Shown here piece by piece: positions 53,632-62,941 of a DNA stretch of 64,000 nt (the stretch's first letter is position 1; every line of letters starts with the position of its first letter). Origin of the DNA: Sphingobacterium sp. UBA5670 (GTDB lineage: Bacteria > Bacteroidota > Bacteroidia > Sphingobacteriales > Sphingobacteriaceae); the NCBI RefSeq assembly GCF_002420705.1, contig NZ_DIIM01000021.1, positions 333,046-397,045 of the forward strand, read 5' to 3'. Under the pieces are notes generated by a model that did no database searches, was not told the origin of the DNA, and saw nothing but the letters and a program-made list of their open reading frames with translations. The position numbers and the translations under genes are program-made.

Positions 53632-54519
53632 ATGAAAAATTCGATTAAGATCATCAACAATTACGAGTACAAAAAACTATTTCTACCTGATGTTTCGGAG
53701 CATAATCTGTTCAACGAAAATAAAATTCAAGTCTATCGAATTGAAAGCTACCTTCGCAGTATCCTGATGCCCGTCATCCCCTACCGTACAACCTTTAATT
53801 TTCTCATTTTTGTTACGAAAGGCACATTGACACAGCATCTGGAGAGTGCCTCTTATACACTGACCGAAAACCAGGTCATTAACATCAAACAAGGTAATAT
53901 TACGGCTACGCTGGCAATCTCCGATGATGTAGAAGGTTTTTTTGTGGTCTATGAAAATGAAATTGTAACTGATATTGAGCTTGGTATAAACGATATTAAA
54001 TTTTTCAATTCCCATCCTTTTACCACACTTAAACCCCATGTAGCGCATTGGATCCAGCAAATGTTGATGTTATTGGAAGAAGAACTTTTTACCGAGGGGC
54101 GCGTAATGGAAGTCTGCATCTCCATGATGCAGTGTATCCTATTGAAGGTGATAAAATCGGATATTGAGACAAAAGCCCCGATGAGCAGACAGTTAGATAT
54201 TGCGTTCCGTTTTCGCGAATACGTCCAAAAGTTCCATATCGATCATAAAAACGTCTTATTTTACGCTAATTTATTGCATATTTCAGAAAACTACCTCAAT
54301 AAATGTGTTAAAGAAGCGACAAATAAACCACCGAAGCAATGGATTAGCGAAATAAGTATTTTACATAGCCAGATTCTCCTGCAGGATGCTACGAGAGATA
54401 TTGCTGGTATAGCCTTTGAATTGAAATTTCAATCGCCCTCATATTTCACTAGGCTGTTCAAAAAAATCACTGGGTACTCACCCAGTGACTATAGAAAACA
54501 TAAGTTTATGGCGGGCTAA
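53632..54519 (+). CDS. AraC family transcriptional regulator
   Basis: A 295-residue regulator with an N-terminal cupin-like domain (FNFLIFVTKGTLTQHLES, NQVINIKQGNITATL) and a C-terminal AraC HTH pair (about 195-293): VLFYANLLHISENYLNKCVK and DIAGIAFELKFQSPSYFTRLFKKITGYSPSDYRK (two segments). It converges with and overlaps the DUF2490 gene by 4 bp at the end of the urease locus. Control of that locus is possible but only positional. Confidence 0.9.
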   Translation: MKNSIKIINNYEYKKLFLPDVSEHNLFNENKIQVYRIESYLRSILMPVIPYRTTFNFLIFVTKGTLTQHLESASYTLTENQVINIKQGNITATLAISDDVEGFFVVYENEIVTDIELGINDIKFFNSHPFTTLKPHVAHWIQQMLMLLEEELFTEGRVMEVCISMMQCILLKVIKSDIETKAPMSRQLDIAFRFREYVQKFHIDHKNVLFYANLLHISENYLNKCVKEATNKPPKQWISEISILHSQILLQDATRDIAGIAFELKFQSPSYFTRLFKKITGYSPSDYRKHKFMAG

Positions 54520-55325
54520 TGTTTTCGTTTATTGTAAGGTAAATTCCAGATTAAATCTACGGCCAAATAATGAACGCCAAAATCTACTTTGTCATAGCCT
54601 TTAATTAAGTCGTTCATATACCCCAGATCCAATCGCAAAGGTGTCTTTGGAATATCTGTCATATAATAGAAACCAAGACGGGTCTCTTTATAGCCAAAGC
54701 TTGACCAGGCACTAACAGGTTCGTAGAGTTTACTTATTGCAAAAAGTCCCTCTGCGCTCAAAGCCAATTCTTGTTTATTTTTAGCCGAAATTTTAAAATT
54801 TAGCTGCGACTTCAAGCGGGTCCTAAATTGAAAATTTTCTTCTGTCTTTTGAAAATCAGCTGTAAAGAACTTTCGGAACTCTTGCCTTAACGTATTTTTC
54901 CATTTCAAGCGATCATTCAGGGTAAATGTATACGCATATCGTCCATATAACCTAAACTCTTGCTCGACCCCTTCATTATGATAAGGTGCCGCCTCATCAT
55001 AGATATTTTGGCGACGATAGCTTACAGCATAACTATATTGCTGGTTTTTGGCAAATTTATGGTAGACTTCATGGTTTAGTACCCAAATGGCCTGTTTATG
55101 AAAAGGATTTGAATCATCGGGCGTGCTTTTGGTACCCAGGCCAATATAAGTCAATGCTTCCTTCGTTCCAGCACTATCCAATTTCCTACGCAAGCCCAAA
55201 ACTGACCAAGATGCGGTCCTTGCTTTTCCTAATCCCGGCGGACTGACCTGTCCATAGACCGTATTTACATGAATTCCCAATAAGAGCATTATTGGGAATA
55301 GTTTTATTAAACGAAATTTAAACAT
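54516..55325 (-). CDS. DUF2490 outer-membrane beta-barrel protein
   Basis: A 269-residue exported protein (signal peptide ending in VYG-Q near residue 25) with DUF2490 features: WVLNHEVYHKFAKNQQYSYAVSYRRQNIY, EFRLYGRYAYTFTLNDRLKWKNTLRQEFRKFF and a barrel-like end VDLIWNLPYNKRKH, quoted in parts: NHEVYHKFAKNQQYSYAVS; RLYGRYAYTFTL; RLDLGYMNDLIKGYD. Alternating strands indicate an outer-membrane barrel. It lies 27 bp after the urea transporter gene on the same strand and may be the last gene of the urease operon. Confidence 0.8.
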   Translation of the reverse strand: MFKFRLIKLFPIMLLLGIHVNTVYGQVSPPGLGKARTASWSVLGLRRKLDSAGTKEALTYIGLGTKSTPDDSNPFHKQAIWVLNHEVYHKFAKNQQYSYAVSYRRQNIYDEAAPYHNEGVEQEFRLYGRYAYTFTLNDRLKWKNTLRQEFRKFFTADFQKTEENFQFRTRLKSQLNFKISAKNKQELALSAEGLFAISKLYEPVSAWSSFGYKETRLGFYYMTDIPKTPLRLDLGYMNDLIKGYDKVDFGVHYLAVDLIWNLPYNKRKH

Positions 55326-55352
55326 ACATAAAATTTTAGTTCACAAAAAGGA

Positions 55353-56243
55353 CTAGGAAGTCCCTTCGACTGATGAAAATTTATTCACCAACCATTTATC
55401 CACAAGTTTGACCGGTTGCATTGCCCACATCGCAAAAACAAATGGGAAAGTCAATGTCGTCCACCCGTTGTGAATCAAAAAATGATCAAAATAGGTGGCA
55501 ATAATAACTGCGATCAGCACATAGACACCGTCACGAACACGTGGGCCGCTCAGAGCTATTCCAACCAAGACCGCATTGAAGCTAAAAATGCCATTATTGG
55601 TCATATCTGCAGATTCATGGCCATGATGCGAAATATAAACACTGATGATAACAGCAGCGAAACCGTAAAGTGCTCCCATGGGATTGCTCAGGAAAACCCC
55701 AATGAAAAAGATCAATCCAGCAATTAAACTACCCTGAAAAATAACCTGACCAAAGGCATGGCCTTCAATTAAGAAATCATCCATTTCTTGAATATCAACA
55801 AAATGCTCGGGTACCGTCCGTAAGGCCAATTCTGGAATACTCAACACATACAATGCGATCCAGGTAATTAAGATAAATGGAAATGTAAATACCGGCAGAT
55901 TCTTCTTTAATGCAAAACCCATCAATATGGTGGTCAACGCAGATCCGACGATTAAAGCTCCCCATACCCAGACGTTTGTCTGAAAATAGAAAACCAAAGC
56001 TATACCATAAAGCGTAGCATTAAATCCGAAGAGTCCATCATTGATATGATCCTCATCAAATTTCATCAACTTGGCAGTCAATACCCCAACGATATTGGCG
56101 AGGATTCCCGCAAAGCCCATGAGTGCCGAATCATAAATAATGGCGCCTATAAATAAAATACCCGTCCAAATGTTACCCTGTAACATAATTTGCCCAAATC
56201 CTTTAAAAAAAGCTTTTACAAAAGCTAGGATGTTATTTTTCAT
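55353..56243 (-). CDS. Urea transporter (UT family)
   Basis: A 296-residue inner-membrane channel with about 10 TM helices in two homologous halves. The UT signature L-P-x-[TF]-x-PF appears twice, as LPVFTFPFILITW (first half) and TTLTFPFVFAMWAM (second half); each half also has the GFNATLYGIAL / SFNAVLVGIAL repeat. It conducts urea down its gradient. It lies 10 bp after ureD in the urease operon. Confidence 0.93.
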   Translation of the reverse strand: MKNNILAFVKAFFKGFGQIMLQGNIWTGILFIGAIIYDSALMGFAGILANIVGVLTAKLMKFDEDHINDGLFGFNATLYGIALVFYFQTNVWVWGALIVGSALTTILMGFALKKNLPVFTFPFILITWIALYVLSIPELALRTVPEHFVDIQEMDDFLIEGHAFGQVIFQGSLIAGLIFFIGVFLSNPMGALYGFAAVIISVYISHHGHESADMTNNGIFSFNAVLVGIALSGPRVRDGVYVLIAVIIATYFDHFLIHNGWTTLTFPFVFAMWAMQPVKLVDKWLVNKFSSVEGTS

Positions 56244-56253
56244 TGGAATATAA

Positions 56254-57051
56254 TTAGTTGTTATTCAAAAATATGTTGTCCCATAATGCGCTTTGCATTT
56301 CTTTAAAAAGAAGATAAAGCTGTTCGGCACCGTAACCTAAAACGCGAACCATAAAACCGTCGTGTTGCAATTCACTAATACCAAACGCAACGTCTTTGGT
56401 TTCCCCGTATTGTTCATGGAAAGTCTCGATCCAGTCACTTGGATTCAAGCCGGCACTATTAAGGTAAATCAAAGTTCCCTGATGCGTATAGCCTTCCAAA
56501 ATACCCAAGCCTTGTATAGGCATACGATCTGGCTGCAGCAATACATTATCTTTCACAACGAGCCTACCATTGACATAACATTCTGTCAGATTTTGAAAGT
56601 GATTGTACATGAACTCTTCACCAGACATTTTCCGACCACAAGTCACGATTTCACTAAGCAATAAGTGACAATTAGAGGCAAGATGTACAATGTTATGGCT
56701 CAAAAAATGAGACGAATGTTGTGGTACTACAGGATGGGGCACATAAGAAAAAACAGCATTTTCACCGATATTCACTTCCATAGTTTGGGAAGAATGGCCT
56801 TTCATATGGAATAGACGCTGATAAGCCTGTGTCTGCAATTGCAACTTAGCCCCGGGAGCAATATCCACTTGAATACGGTGGTCATCACCGTCGAGTAAGC
56901 CTGGGGATGAGCTCATGATCATCAAGTACGCGGCATTGTCTTTTTGATATTGTCCAACAGGAACGATACGAAACGGCTGTGTCGCATATGCATCTTTTAA
57001 AAAGGATTTTCCTTCGCGATGTGCTACTTTAATATCTAAAGAACAAATCAT
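56254..57051 (-). CDS. ureD: Urease accessory protein UreD
   Basis: UreD (UreH) binds apo-urease with UreF and UreG and helps deliver nickel. The 265 residues show the family pattern: an early Q-P-F-R strand (ATQPFRIVPVGQY), MIMSSSPGLLDGDDHRI, LQTQAYQRLFHM, FSYVPHPVVPQHSSHF and the STLVTCGR-like SEIVTCGRKMSGE. It starts 2 bp after the ureG stop. Confidence 0.92.
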   Translation of the reverse strand: MICSLDIKVAHREGKSFLKDAYATQPFRIVPVGQYQKDNAAYLMIMSSSPGLLDGDDHRIQVDIAPGAKLQLQTQAYQRLFHMKGHSSQTMEVNIGENAVFSYVPHPVVPQHSSHFLSHNIVHLASNCHLLLSEIVTCGRKMSGEEFMYNHFQNLTECYVNGRLVVKDNVLLQPDRMPIQGLGILEGYTHQGTLIYLNSAGLNPSDWIETFHEQYGETKDVAFGISELQHDGFMVRVLGYGAEQLYLLFKEMQSALWDNIFLNNN

Positions 57052-57053
57052 AA

Positions 57054-57692
57054 TTAACGTAGTAAATTAGGTTCCTCAATATCTTGAAGGAGTGCGTATT
57101 TTTTAATCCAGCCCACGATCTCTTCTAAACCATCGCCAGTTTTCAGATTTGAAAACAAGAATGGAGAACCTTTACGCATTTTACGTGCATCATGCTCCAT
57201 TACTTCTAAGCTTGCACCTACATAGGGTGCCAAATCTTTCTTATTGATCAATAAAAGATCAGATCTTGTAATTGCTGGACCACCTTTACGAGGCATTTTT
57301 TCACCTTCGGCAACATCAATTACGAAAATGGTAATATCGGCGAGATCAGGGCTATAGGTAGAAGTTAGGTTATCACCACCACTTTCAATCAAAATCAACT
57401 CCAAATCCGGGAAGCGGCTTGCTAGTTCTTCTACAGCTTCCAGATTCATACTCGCATCTTCCCGTATCGCCGTATGCGGGCAACCGCCGGTTTCTACGCC
57501 GATAATTCGTTCACGGGGAAGCAAACTATTTTTGGCCATATATTCCGCATCTTCCTTGGTATAAATGTCATTCGTAATTACGGCAAGATCAATTTCATTC
57601 ATCAAACGTCTGCTCAATCTTTCCAATAATGCTGTTTTACCAGATCCTACTGGGCCACCAACCCCTATTTTAACATATTTTCTATTTTCCAT
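57054..57692 (-). CDS. ureG: Urease accessory GTPase UreG
   Basis: UreG powers nickel insertion into urease by GTP hydrolysis. The 212 residues have GPVGSGKTALLERL (P-loop), DIYTKEDAE, the nickel-binding Cys-Pro-His in VETGGCPHTAIREDAS, LILIESGGDNLTS and the NKKDLAP G4 motif. It lies 12 bp after ureF and 2 bp before ureD. Confidence 0.97.
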   Translation of the reverse strand: MENRKYVKIGVGGPVGSGKTALLERLSRRLMNEIDLAVITNDIYTKEDAEYMAKNSLLPRERIIGVETGGCPHTAIREDASMNLEAVEELASRFPDLELILIESGGDNLTSTYSPDLADITIFVIDVAEGEKMPRKGGPAITRSDLLLINKKDLAPYVGASLEVMEHDARKMRKGSPFLFSNLKTGDGLEEIVGWIKKYALLQDIEEPNLLR

Positions 57693-57704
57693 TTTAATTG
57701 TTTT

Positions 57705-58400
57705 TTAAGAAATATAAACTCTAGAATATAATCGTTCGTGTTGCATGCAACGGATATCAAATCCAATGTTGCATAAGCCCACTAAATTCCGTTCAACTAT
57801 TAAAGTCTCTTTACAGAGATCAAGTATATCATCATGTAAACCAAAAAGTATATCTTGGCCATCCAATTGACCTAACGGCACAAGTTTTACAGCATTGGTC
57901 ACCATCGTAATAGCGGCATTATAATAAAAGCCGTGTAACGCTTCTTCCAAAGGAATTTCTAAAAGTGACGCCAGCATGCCATACATCAAACAGTAATGAC
58001 TATCTACTTCCTTCTTTTGGATTAATTCACCCCAGGACAGCATAAAATCCTGCTGTTGATACCGACTGAATATTTTATAAATACGTACGCCCAGTTTTTT
58101 ACTGGCATCGCGAATTTCTCTTGGGCTTTTTAATGCTGTACATTCTTGATCTAGGGCGATCAATGCATCCATGTCCTGCGAAGAAGTTGCTTCATAGGCC
58201 AATTTCATCAAAGCAGCATCATTGTACTTCAAATTATACCAGAGGTTATGACGCACATAGTTGTCCGCCGTAACCTTATCACAGACCAAGCCCTGTTGTA
58301 CATAGGTCTCCAGTCCATTTGAATGGGTAAACCCACCAATTGGCAATGTTGGATCTGCTAGATGGAGTAACTTGCCTAGAAATGTATTTTTCATTGACAT
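57705..58400 (-). CDS. ureF: Urease accessory protein UreF
   Basis: UreF bridges UreD and UreG in the activation complex. The helical protein has LLHLADPTLPIGGFTHSNGLE at the N-terminus (two segments), VTADNYVRHNLWYNLKYND, and the typical SWGELIQ-like segment. The frame is open to 58466, but the family start M-x-x-x-x-x-L-L-x-L-x-D fits ATG 58400 or 58394. A 220-bp gap separates it from ureE, holding a small hairpin (58595-58609) but no clear terminator. Confidence 0.93.
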   Translation of the reverse strand: MSMKNTFLGKLLHLADPTLPIGGFTHSNGLETYVQQGLVCDKVTADNYVRHNLWYNLKYNDAALMKLAYEATSSQDMDALIALDQECTALKSPREIRDASKKLGVRIYKIFSRYQQQDFMLSWGELIQKKEVDSHYCLMYGMLASLLEIPLEEALHGFYYNAAITMVTNAVKLVPLGQLDGQDILFGLHDDILDLCKETLIVERNLVGLCNIGFDIRCMQHERLYSRVYIS

Positions 58401-58620
58401 TATTTTTTTATTATAAGTATATATCTTCAAGGACCAACCCGCCCCTCGTGTAATCTTCTCTACCATTGGATATTAAAGCTGTACCAAGTTTTTCCTTTTA
58501 TGAAAAGAAAGTACTGCTGTAATCCTTTTTTATCTGAACCTTCCCTTTTTCCTGATTCCTATTTTTTACATTATAGGATCAATGAGCTAGCTACGCTCGG
58601 TTATCGAGCAGAACGAAACT

Positions 58621-59163
58621 TCAGTCTCCCTTCATAGCTGTTGGCGCTTGCGAATTCATGAAGGCTTTGTCGTTGATCAAAAGCGGGATATTTTTAGTCG
58701 AAGACTTTATCTTCTGATGATGTTTCGGATCAACATTTGCATTGAGCTGATGTAAAAGTTGACGCTCGCAACGCTGTGGGTCAAATCCTTGTTTAGTTAG
58801 CCATTCGTACATTGACCGTTCATAAGGCATAAGCAATTCATTTGCCTCCACAAATAGAGGCAAATGTTTGTTTCCAATTTCGCTGCTTACAAAAGCAGTT
58901 CGCAGGAAATCAATTGCCTTGACATGGATGACTTCACAAGGCTTGATCGTTACCACAACAATTTTCTCCTCATCTTCGTACAAGATATCACCATCCTGCA
59001 AGCTGGATGTATTACCCAACAATTTGACGGCAATATCCATTCCCTCCGCTGTACGTAAACGTTGAATACGTTTGGTCGACTCATACCATTCAATAGCAAG
59101 CGAATCCAGACGCTTAGTGATCTGCTCACCATGAATATTCCTTGTGATTTCCGTGATTATCAT
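58621..59163 (-). CDS. ureE: Urease accessory protein UreE (nickel chaperone)
   Basis: UreE carries nickel to the urease activation complex. The 180 residues have the N-terminal peptide-binding domain and the C-terminal metal domain with the core GNKHLPLF (metal His), ALAE-like helix and C-terminal DPKHHQKI. The long His-rich tail of some orthologs is absent. It starts 3 bp after the outer-membrane protein gene, so they are co-transcribed. Confidence 0.92.
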   Translation of the reverse strand: MIITEITRNIHGEQITKRLDSLAIEWYESTKRIQRLRTAEGMDIAVKLLGNTSSLQDGDILYEDEEKIVVVTIKPCEVIHVKAIDFLRTAFVSSEIGNKHLPLFVEANELLMPYERSMYEWLTKQGFDPQRCERQLLHQLNANVDPKHHQKIKSSTKNIPLLINDKAFMNSQAPTAMKGD

Positions 59164-59166
59164 TTT

Positions 59167-59754
59167 TTAATTCTTAACAAATAGATTTTTAGACAAGCCC
59201 AAACCTACAGTTGATCCGTTGATTCCTGTAATAACTTCGTGATCATTGGGAATAGCAGCATCTTTACTATTTCTCTTTTTATAAGACAATTCTGCCACTT
59301 TAGCTTTTAATGCCCAACCTTTTCCCAAGGCGATACCCACAAGCGGGTACACTCTGAATAGATAGCCATTGTATTTACCATCGACCATAGTACCTCCGGT
59401 AGCGACATGTTGATCGCCCCACAAATAATGCACATCAACCTGACCAATTAACATGAAATGCTCACTCAGAGGCCAAGTATTACTATAGAAAGGTCCTATT
59501 TCATGCGAATGATCCGTGAAATCCAGTGCTTTATCCTTAGCAGAATTGAATCCATAGTTTAGCCCCGCATTCATGTTGTCGGTGAAAAAATAGGCAGCAC
59601 CCACCGGAGCGGCACTAAATTGATGCCCCGCTGTTGTTTCGTGGTAATTCAGTGACCCATAAACCATGATACCTCCCTTTTGCGCATAGACAGATTGTAT
59701 GGTAAAGCACGCCATTGCTATACAACAGCCTAAAAATATCTTCAAATTTTTCAT
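59167..59754 (-). CDS. Outer-membrane beta-barrel protein in the urease locus
   Basis: A 195-residue exported protein: signal peptide MKNLKIFLGCCIAMACFTIQ to YAQ (cleavage near residue 25), then eight or so amphipathic strands (YGSLNYHETTAGHQFS, GAAYFFTDNMNAGLNYGF, HFMLIGQVDVHYLWG) and a last strand TVGLGLSKNLF. This is the outline of an OmpW/OmpA-type small barrel. It lies between ureC and ureE and 3 bp from ureE. A role in passage of urea or nickel through the outer membrane is inferred from position. Confidence 0.75.
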   Translation of the reverse strand: MKNLKIFLGCCIAMACFTIQSVYAQKGGIMVYGSLNYHETTAGHQFSAAPVGAAYFFTDNMNAGLNYGFNSAKDKALDFTDHSHEIGPFYSNTWPLSEHFMLIGQVDVHYLWGDQHVATGGTMVDGKYNGYLFRVYPLVGIALGKGWALKAKVAELSYKKRNSKDAAIPNDHEVITGINGSTVGLGLSKNLFVKN

Positions 59755-59865
59755 TAGCGTAAATCGTATTTTAACTTAATGAAACATCATGAGCAGTCAT
59801 TATTTCCTCTCTTATGCGCTTTTGATAAGCCCATGATGATTTCATCAACATATTGTTTTTCATAG

Positions 59866-59896
59866 TTTATGGCGTGATATAGGATCACGCCATAAA
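59866..59896. repeat. Intra-operon hairpin between ureC and the barrel gene
   Basis: A perfect 13-bp inverted repeat TTTATGGCGTGAT / ATCACGCCATAAA with a 5-nt loop, 16 bp past the ureC stop. On the transcribed (minus) strand no T-run follows, so it is not a canonical terminator. It may shield the 3' end of the ureABC message from exonucleases or bind a protein. Confidence 0.65.
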
Positions 59897-59911
59897 AAAG
59901 TAGTTATAGGG

Positions 59912-61633
59912 TTAAAACAAGAAGTATCGTTGTCCCAACGAAACTGTATCAACAGGTTTTGATCGCAAGATCTCACCGTCAAGACTTACCTCATAATTCT
60001 CTGGATTAACGATAATTTCAGGCGTAGCGTCATTGTGGATCATATCTTTTTTGGAGATATTCCGACAATTTTCTACAGCAAGTAAGGTTCTTTCCAATTT
60101 ATATTCTTCCTTAATTCCCTTTTCCAATGAGATTTTAGAGACAAAGTCAAAACAAGTTTGGTGAACAGCTTTACCTAAACCACCGAACATTGTTCTTAAG
60201 ATGATTGGCTGTGGTGTAGGAATAGAAGCATTTGCATCCCCCATTTTTGAAGCGATAATCATCCCGCCTTTAATAATCATTTCTGGTTTTGCGCCAAATA
60301 AAGCTGGGCGCCAGATCACCATATCGGCAATTTTACCAGGCTCAATTGAACCAACGTATTTAGAAATACCGTGCGCGATAGCTGGATTGATGGTATATTT
60401 CGCTACATAGCGGCGTGCACGGAAATTATCGTTGTCCTTACCTTCATCTTCAGGCAAGGGACCTACTTGTTTCTTCATCTTGTCTGCAGTCTGCCATGTA
60501 CGTGTGATGACTTCACCTACACGTCCCATTGCTTGAGAATCCGAGCTCATGATACTGAATACACCGCGATCTTGTAATACATCCTCAGCAGCAATCGTTT
60601 CTGGACGGATGCGAGAATCAGCAAAAGCTACGTCTTCCGGAATTTCTTTACTCAAGTGGTGACAAACCATCAACATATCCAAATGCTCATCAATTGTATT
60701 TTTTGTAAATGGACGTGTTGGATTTGTCGATGCTGGTAATACATTTGGATACATCGCCGATTTGATGATATCTGGAGCGTGACCACCGCCGGCACCTTCC
60801 GTGTGGAATGTGTGGATCACACGTCCGTTGATTGCCTGGATTGTGTCTTCCAAGAAACCTGCTTCGTTCAGCGTATCTGTATGGATGGCAACCTGCACAT
60901 CATATTGATCAGCGACTGTCAACGCTCTGTCGATTGTTGCTGGAGTAGCACCCCAATCTTCGTGGATTTTAACGCCTAGCGCGCCTGCTTCAATTTGTTC
61001 CACAATAGGTTGTTCCGTACCTACGTTTCCTTTACCAAAGAAACCGAAGTTCATTGGAAGGTCTTCAACAGCTTGCAACATGCGCCGTAAATTCCATTTA
61101 CCCGGTGTTACTGTAGTTGCATTTGTTCCATCCGCTGGGCCTGTACCACCACCAATCATTGTTGTAACACCGCTATACAAGGCCGTTTCAACTTGTGTTG
61201 GGCTGATATAGTGAATATGGGTATCAATACCACCTGGAGTTAAGATATATCCCGATCCACCATGTACCTCAGTAGAAGCACCTATAATCATATTTGGTGT
61301 AATATTGTCCATTGTATCCGGATTTCCAGCACGACCAACACCAACAATTTTACCATCCTTAATACCAATATCACCTTTCACGATACCCCAGTGGTCAATG
61401 ACGATAGCATCAGTGATCACCATATCCAATGTACCTTCATCCCGTGTATGGACCGAAGATTGGCACATACCATCACGAACCGTTTTACCGCCGCCAAATT
61501 TAGCTTCGTCGCCATAATAAGCGTAGTCTTTTTCGACTTCAATAATGATATCTGTATCTCCTAAACGGATTTTATCTCCACTTGTAGGGCCAAAGATGGC
61601 GCTATAATTTAATTTGCTAACTTTTAAACTCAT
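59912..61633 (-). CDS. ureC: Urease subunit alpha (catalytic)
   Basis: UreC holds the dinickel site that hydrolyses urea to ammonia and carbamate. The 573 residues match the family. Key parts are HIHYISPTQ (His ligands), the carbamylated Lys in GALGVKIHEDWG, AIHTDTLNEAGF, IHTFHTEGAGGGHAPDI (two segments), and the flap region MVCHHLSKEIPEDVAFADSR with the catalytic His. Its ATG overlaps the ureB stop by 4 bp (ATGA). Confidence 0.98.
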   Translation of the reverse strand: MSLKVSKLNYSAIFGPTSGDKIRLGDTDIIIEVEKDYAYYGDEAKFGGGKTVRDGMCQSSVHTRDEGTLDMVITDAIVIDHWGIVKGDIGIKDGKIVGVGRAGNPDTMDNITPNMIIGASTEVHGGSGYILTPGGIDTHIHYISPTQVETALYSGVTTMIGGGTGPADGTNATTVTPGKWNLRRMLQAVEDLPMNFGFFGKGNVGTEQPIVEQIEAGALGVKIHEDWGATPATIDRALTVADQYDVQVAIHTDTLNEAGFLEDTIQAINGRVIHTFHTEGAGGGHAPDIIKSAMYPNVLPASTNPTRPFTKNTIDEHLDMLMVCHHLSKEIPEDVAFADSRIRPETIAAEDVLQDRGVFSIMSSDSQAMGRVGEVITRTWQTADKMKKQVGPLPEDEGKDNDNFRARRYVAKYTINPAIAHGISKYVGSIEPGKIADMVIWRPALFGAKPEMIIKGGMIIASKMGDANASIPTPQPIILRTMFGGLGKAVHQTCFDFVSKISLEKGIKEEYKLERTLLAVENCRNISKKDMIHNDATPEIIVNPENYEVSLDGEILRSKPVDTVSLGQRYFLF

Positions 61634-62004
61634 GATACTTTGTTTTTAAAGCCTTGTTCTTTTACTTTTTTCATTGCATTTGCTTTCGCAACTTCGGTTT
61701 CGGTATCTCCATTTGCCAAATCATTGTGGCCATAGATCCTTCTTGCACCTGCATACGGAACCAATTCGACGTCTTTTGATTCACCTGGCTCAAAACGAAT
61801 TGCTGTACTGGCGATAATATTCAACCGTTTGCCAAATGCTTTTTCACGATCAAACTCCATCATTTTGTTCACCTCAAAGAAATGAAAATGTGAACCTACC
61901 TGAATTGGTCTATCACCTGTATTTGTCACAGTGATAGTTGTAACTTCTCTACCTTCATTGCAGATAACATAGCCATCTGCAATAAAAAATTCTCCTGGGA
62001 TCAT
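61630..62004 (-). CDS. ureB: Urease subunit beta
   Basis: A 124-residue structural subunit of the urease trimer. It begins MIPGEFFIADGYVICNEGRE, as the family does, and contains VTNTGDRPIQVGSHFHFFEVN, FGKRLNIIASTAIRFEPGES and VELVPYAGARRIYGHND (each a separate segment). Unfused to UreA, as in most bacteria. It lies 18 bp after ureA and overlaps ureC. Confidence 0.97.
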   Translation of the reverse strand: MIPGEFFIADGYVICNEGREVTTITVTNTGDRPIQVGSHFHFFEVNKMMEFDREKAFGKRLNIIASTAIRFEPGESKDVELVPYAGARRIYGHNDLANGDTETEVAKANAMKKVKEQGFKNKVS

Positions 62005-62022
62005 AGATTATATTTTTAACAA

Positions 62023-62325
62023 TTAGCGAATCGGGTTATGAACAGTAACCAGTTTTGTACCATCTGGAAATGTAGCTTCAATCTGTACATCATGAATCAT
62101 TTCAGGGACACCTTCCATGACATCTTCACGTGTCAACAACGTTGCACCATACTGCATTAAATCAGCAACAGTACGTCCGTCACGAGCAGCTTCCAAAAGT
62201 TCACTACTGATCAATGCAATAGACTCCGGATAGTTTAATTTAAGTCCTCTAGCTTTACGTTTTTTCGCTAGTTCGCCGGCAAGATGAAGCAATAGCTTCT
62301 CTGTCTCTCTAGGTAATAAATGCAT
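62023..62325 (-). CDS. ureA: Urease subunit gamma
   Basis: The 100-residue gamma subunit begins MHLLPRETEKLLLHLAGELA and contains KLNYPESIALISSELLEAAR and MIHDVQIEATFPDGTKLVTV, matching UreA. The frame opens at 62370 with an asparagine-rich, non-family extension; ATG 62325 gives the family start and length. It is the first structural gene of the operon. Confidence 0.97.
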   Translation of the reverse strand: MHLLPRETEKLLLHLAGELAKKRKARGLKLNYPESIALISSELLEAARDGRTVADLMQYGATLLTREDVMEGVPEMIHDVQIEATFPDGTKLVTVHNPIR

Positions 62326-62365
62326 ATAAATATTATTTAAATTGTTGTTATTTGAACTAAAACAA

Positions 62366-62387
62366 GTCACGGTGAGTAGAGGTCACG
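62366..62387. repeat. Direct repeat upstream of ureA
   Basis: GTCACG at 62366-62371 and 62382-62387, separated by 10 bp, about 40 bp upstream of the ureA ATG. The one-and-a-half-turn spacing is compatible with a regulator site, but six-base repeats are weak evidence. Confidence 0.25.
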
Positions 62388-62500
62388 ACAAGGCCATACG
62401 ACTTAAAAAAATCGTTCAAAATCGTGATAAATAGGACAGATTACACCCCTACGCAACGCAAGGTCTGTCTTTTCTCAACCGTTGTAAGAAATGGAAATTT

Positions 62501-62911
62501 TTACCCCAGAAACGGGATCTTTAAACTTTGGAAAAGAATATATTTTGGCGGAAGGATCAATCGATCCATATAAGGCCTTCTGTTATTCTGAATTTTGAGA
62601 CGTACAGGATAACAGAATACAAAAAGACAAATTGAAAGCACTCCCCAATAGAGCAGCTTGCTCCATTCATCTTTGAGGTCCATCTGTTCGGTGATATCAT
62701 AGACATCATGATCTTTAACCGCAGCGACCAAATTTTCCCGTTCGGAATTTCCTGAACCTTTTTCTACATGAGCATGGAAAGCCGCCAGGCTTATCCGGAA
62801 AACGGGTACATTTTGGACAGTAGAATGCGTCGGTATAGCTATTCCTTTCATGAGCAGGGTGCTCAAAAGAAAAACTAAAAAGACTAAACTATACCTCATT
62901 CTTGTGTTCAC
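62501..62911 (-). CDS. Small membrane protein with HAH motif, unknown function
   Basis: A 136-residue protein with an N-terminal hydrophobic signal/anchor (YSLVFLVFLLSTLLMKGIA) and a second TM near residues 87-103 (LLYWGVLSICLFVFCYPV). Between them lies a charged periplasmic segment with the His-rich AAFHAHVEKGSG. The C-terminal tail ends in a basic cytoplasmic stretch. No known family. It lies between the TonB receptor and ureA on the same strand, so a link to metal uptake is possible but unproven. Confidence 0.6.
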   Translation of the reverse strand: MNTRMRYSLVFLVFLLSTLLMKGIAIPTHSTVQNVPVFRISLAAFHAHVEKGSGNSERENLVAAVKDHDVYDITEQMDLKDEWSKLLYWGVLSICLFVFCYPVRLKIQNNRRPYMDRLILPPKYILFQSLKIPFLG

Positions 62912-62941
62912 AATTCTATTATTTGTTGTTCAAATTTACAA

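Noticed and set aside
58595..58609. Short hairpin GCTCG-GTTAT-CGAGC between ureE and ureF, considered as a terminator
   Set aside because: Only a 5-bp stem and no T-run on the transcribed strand.
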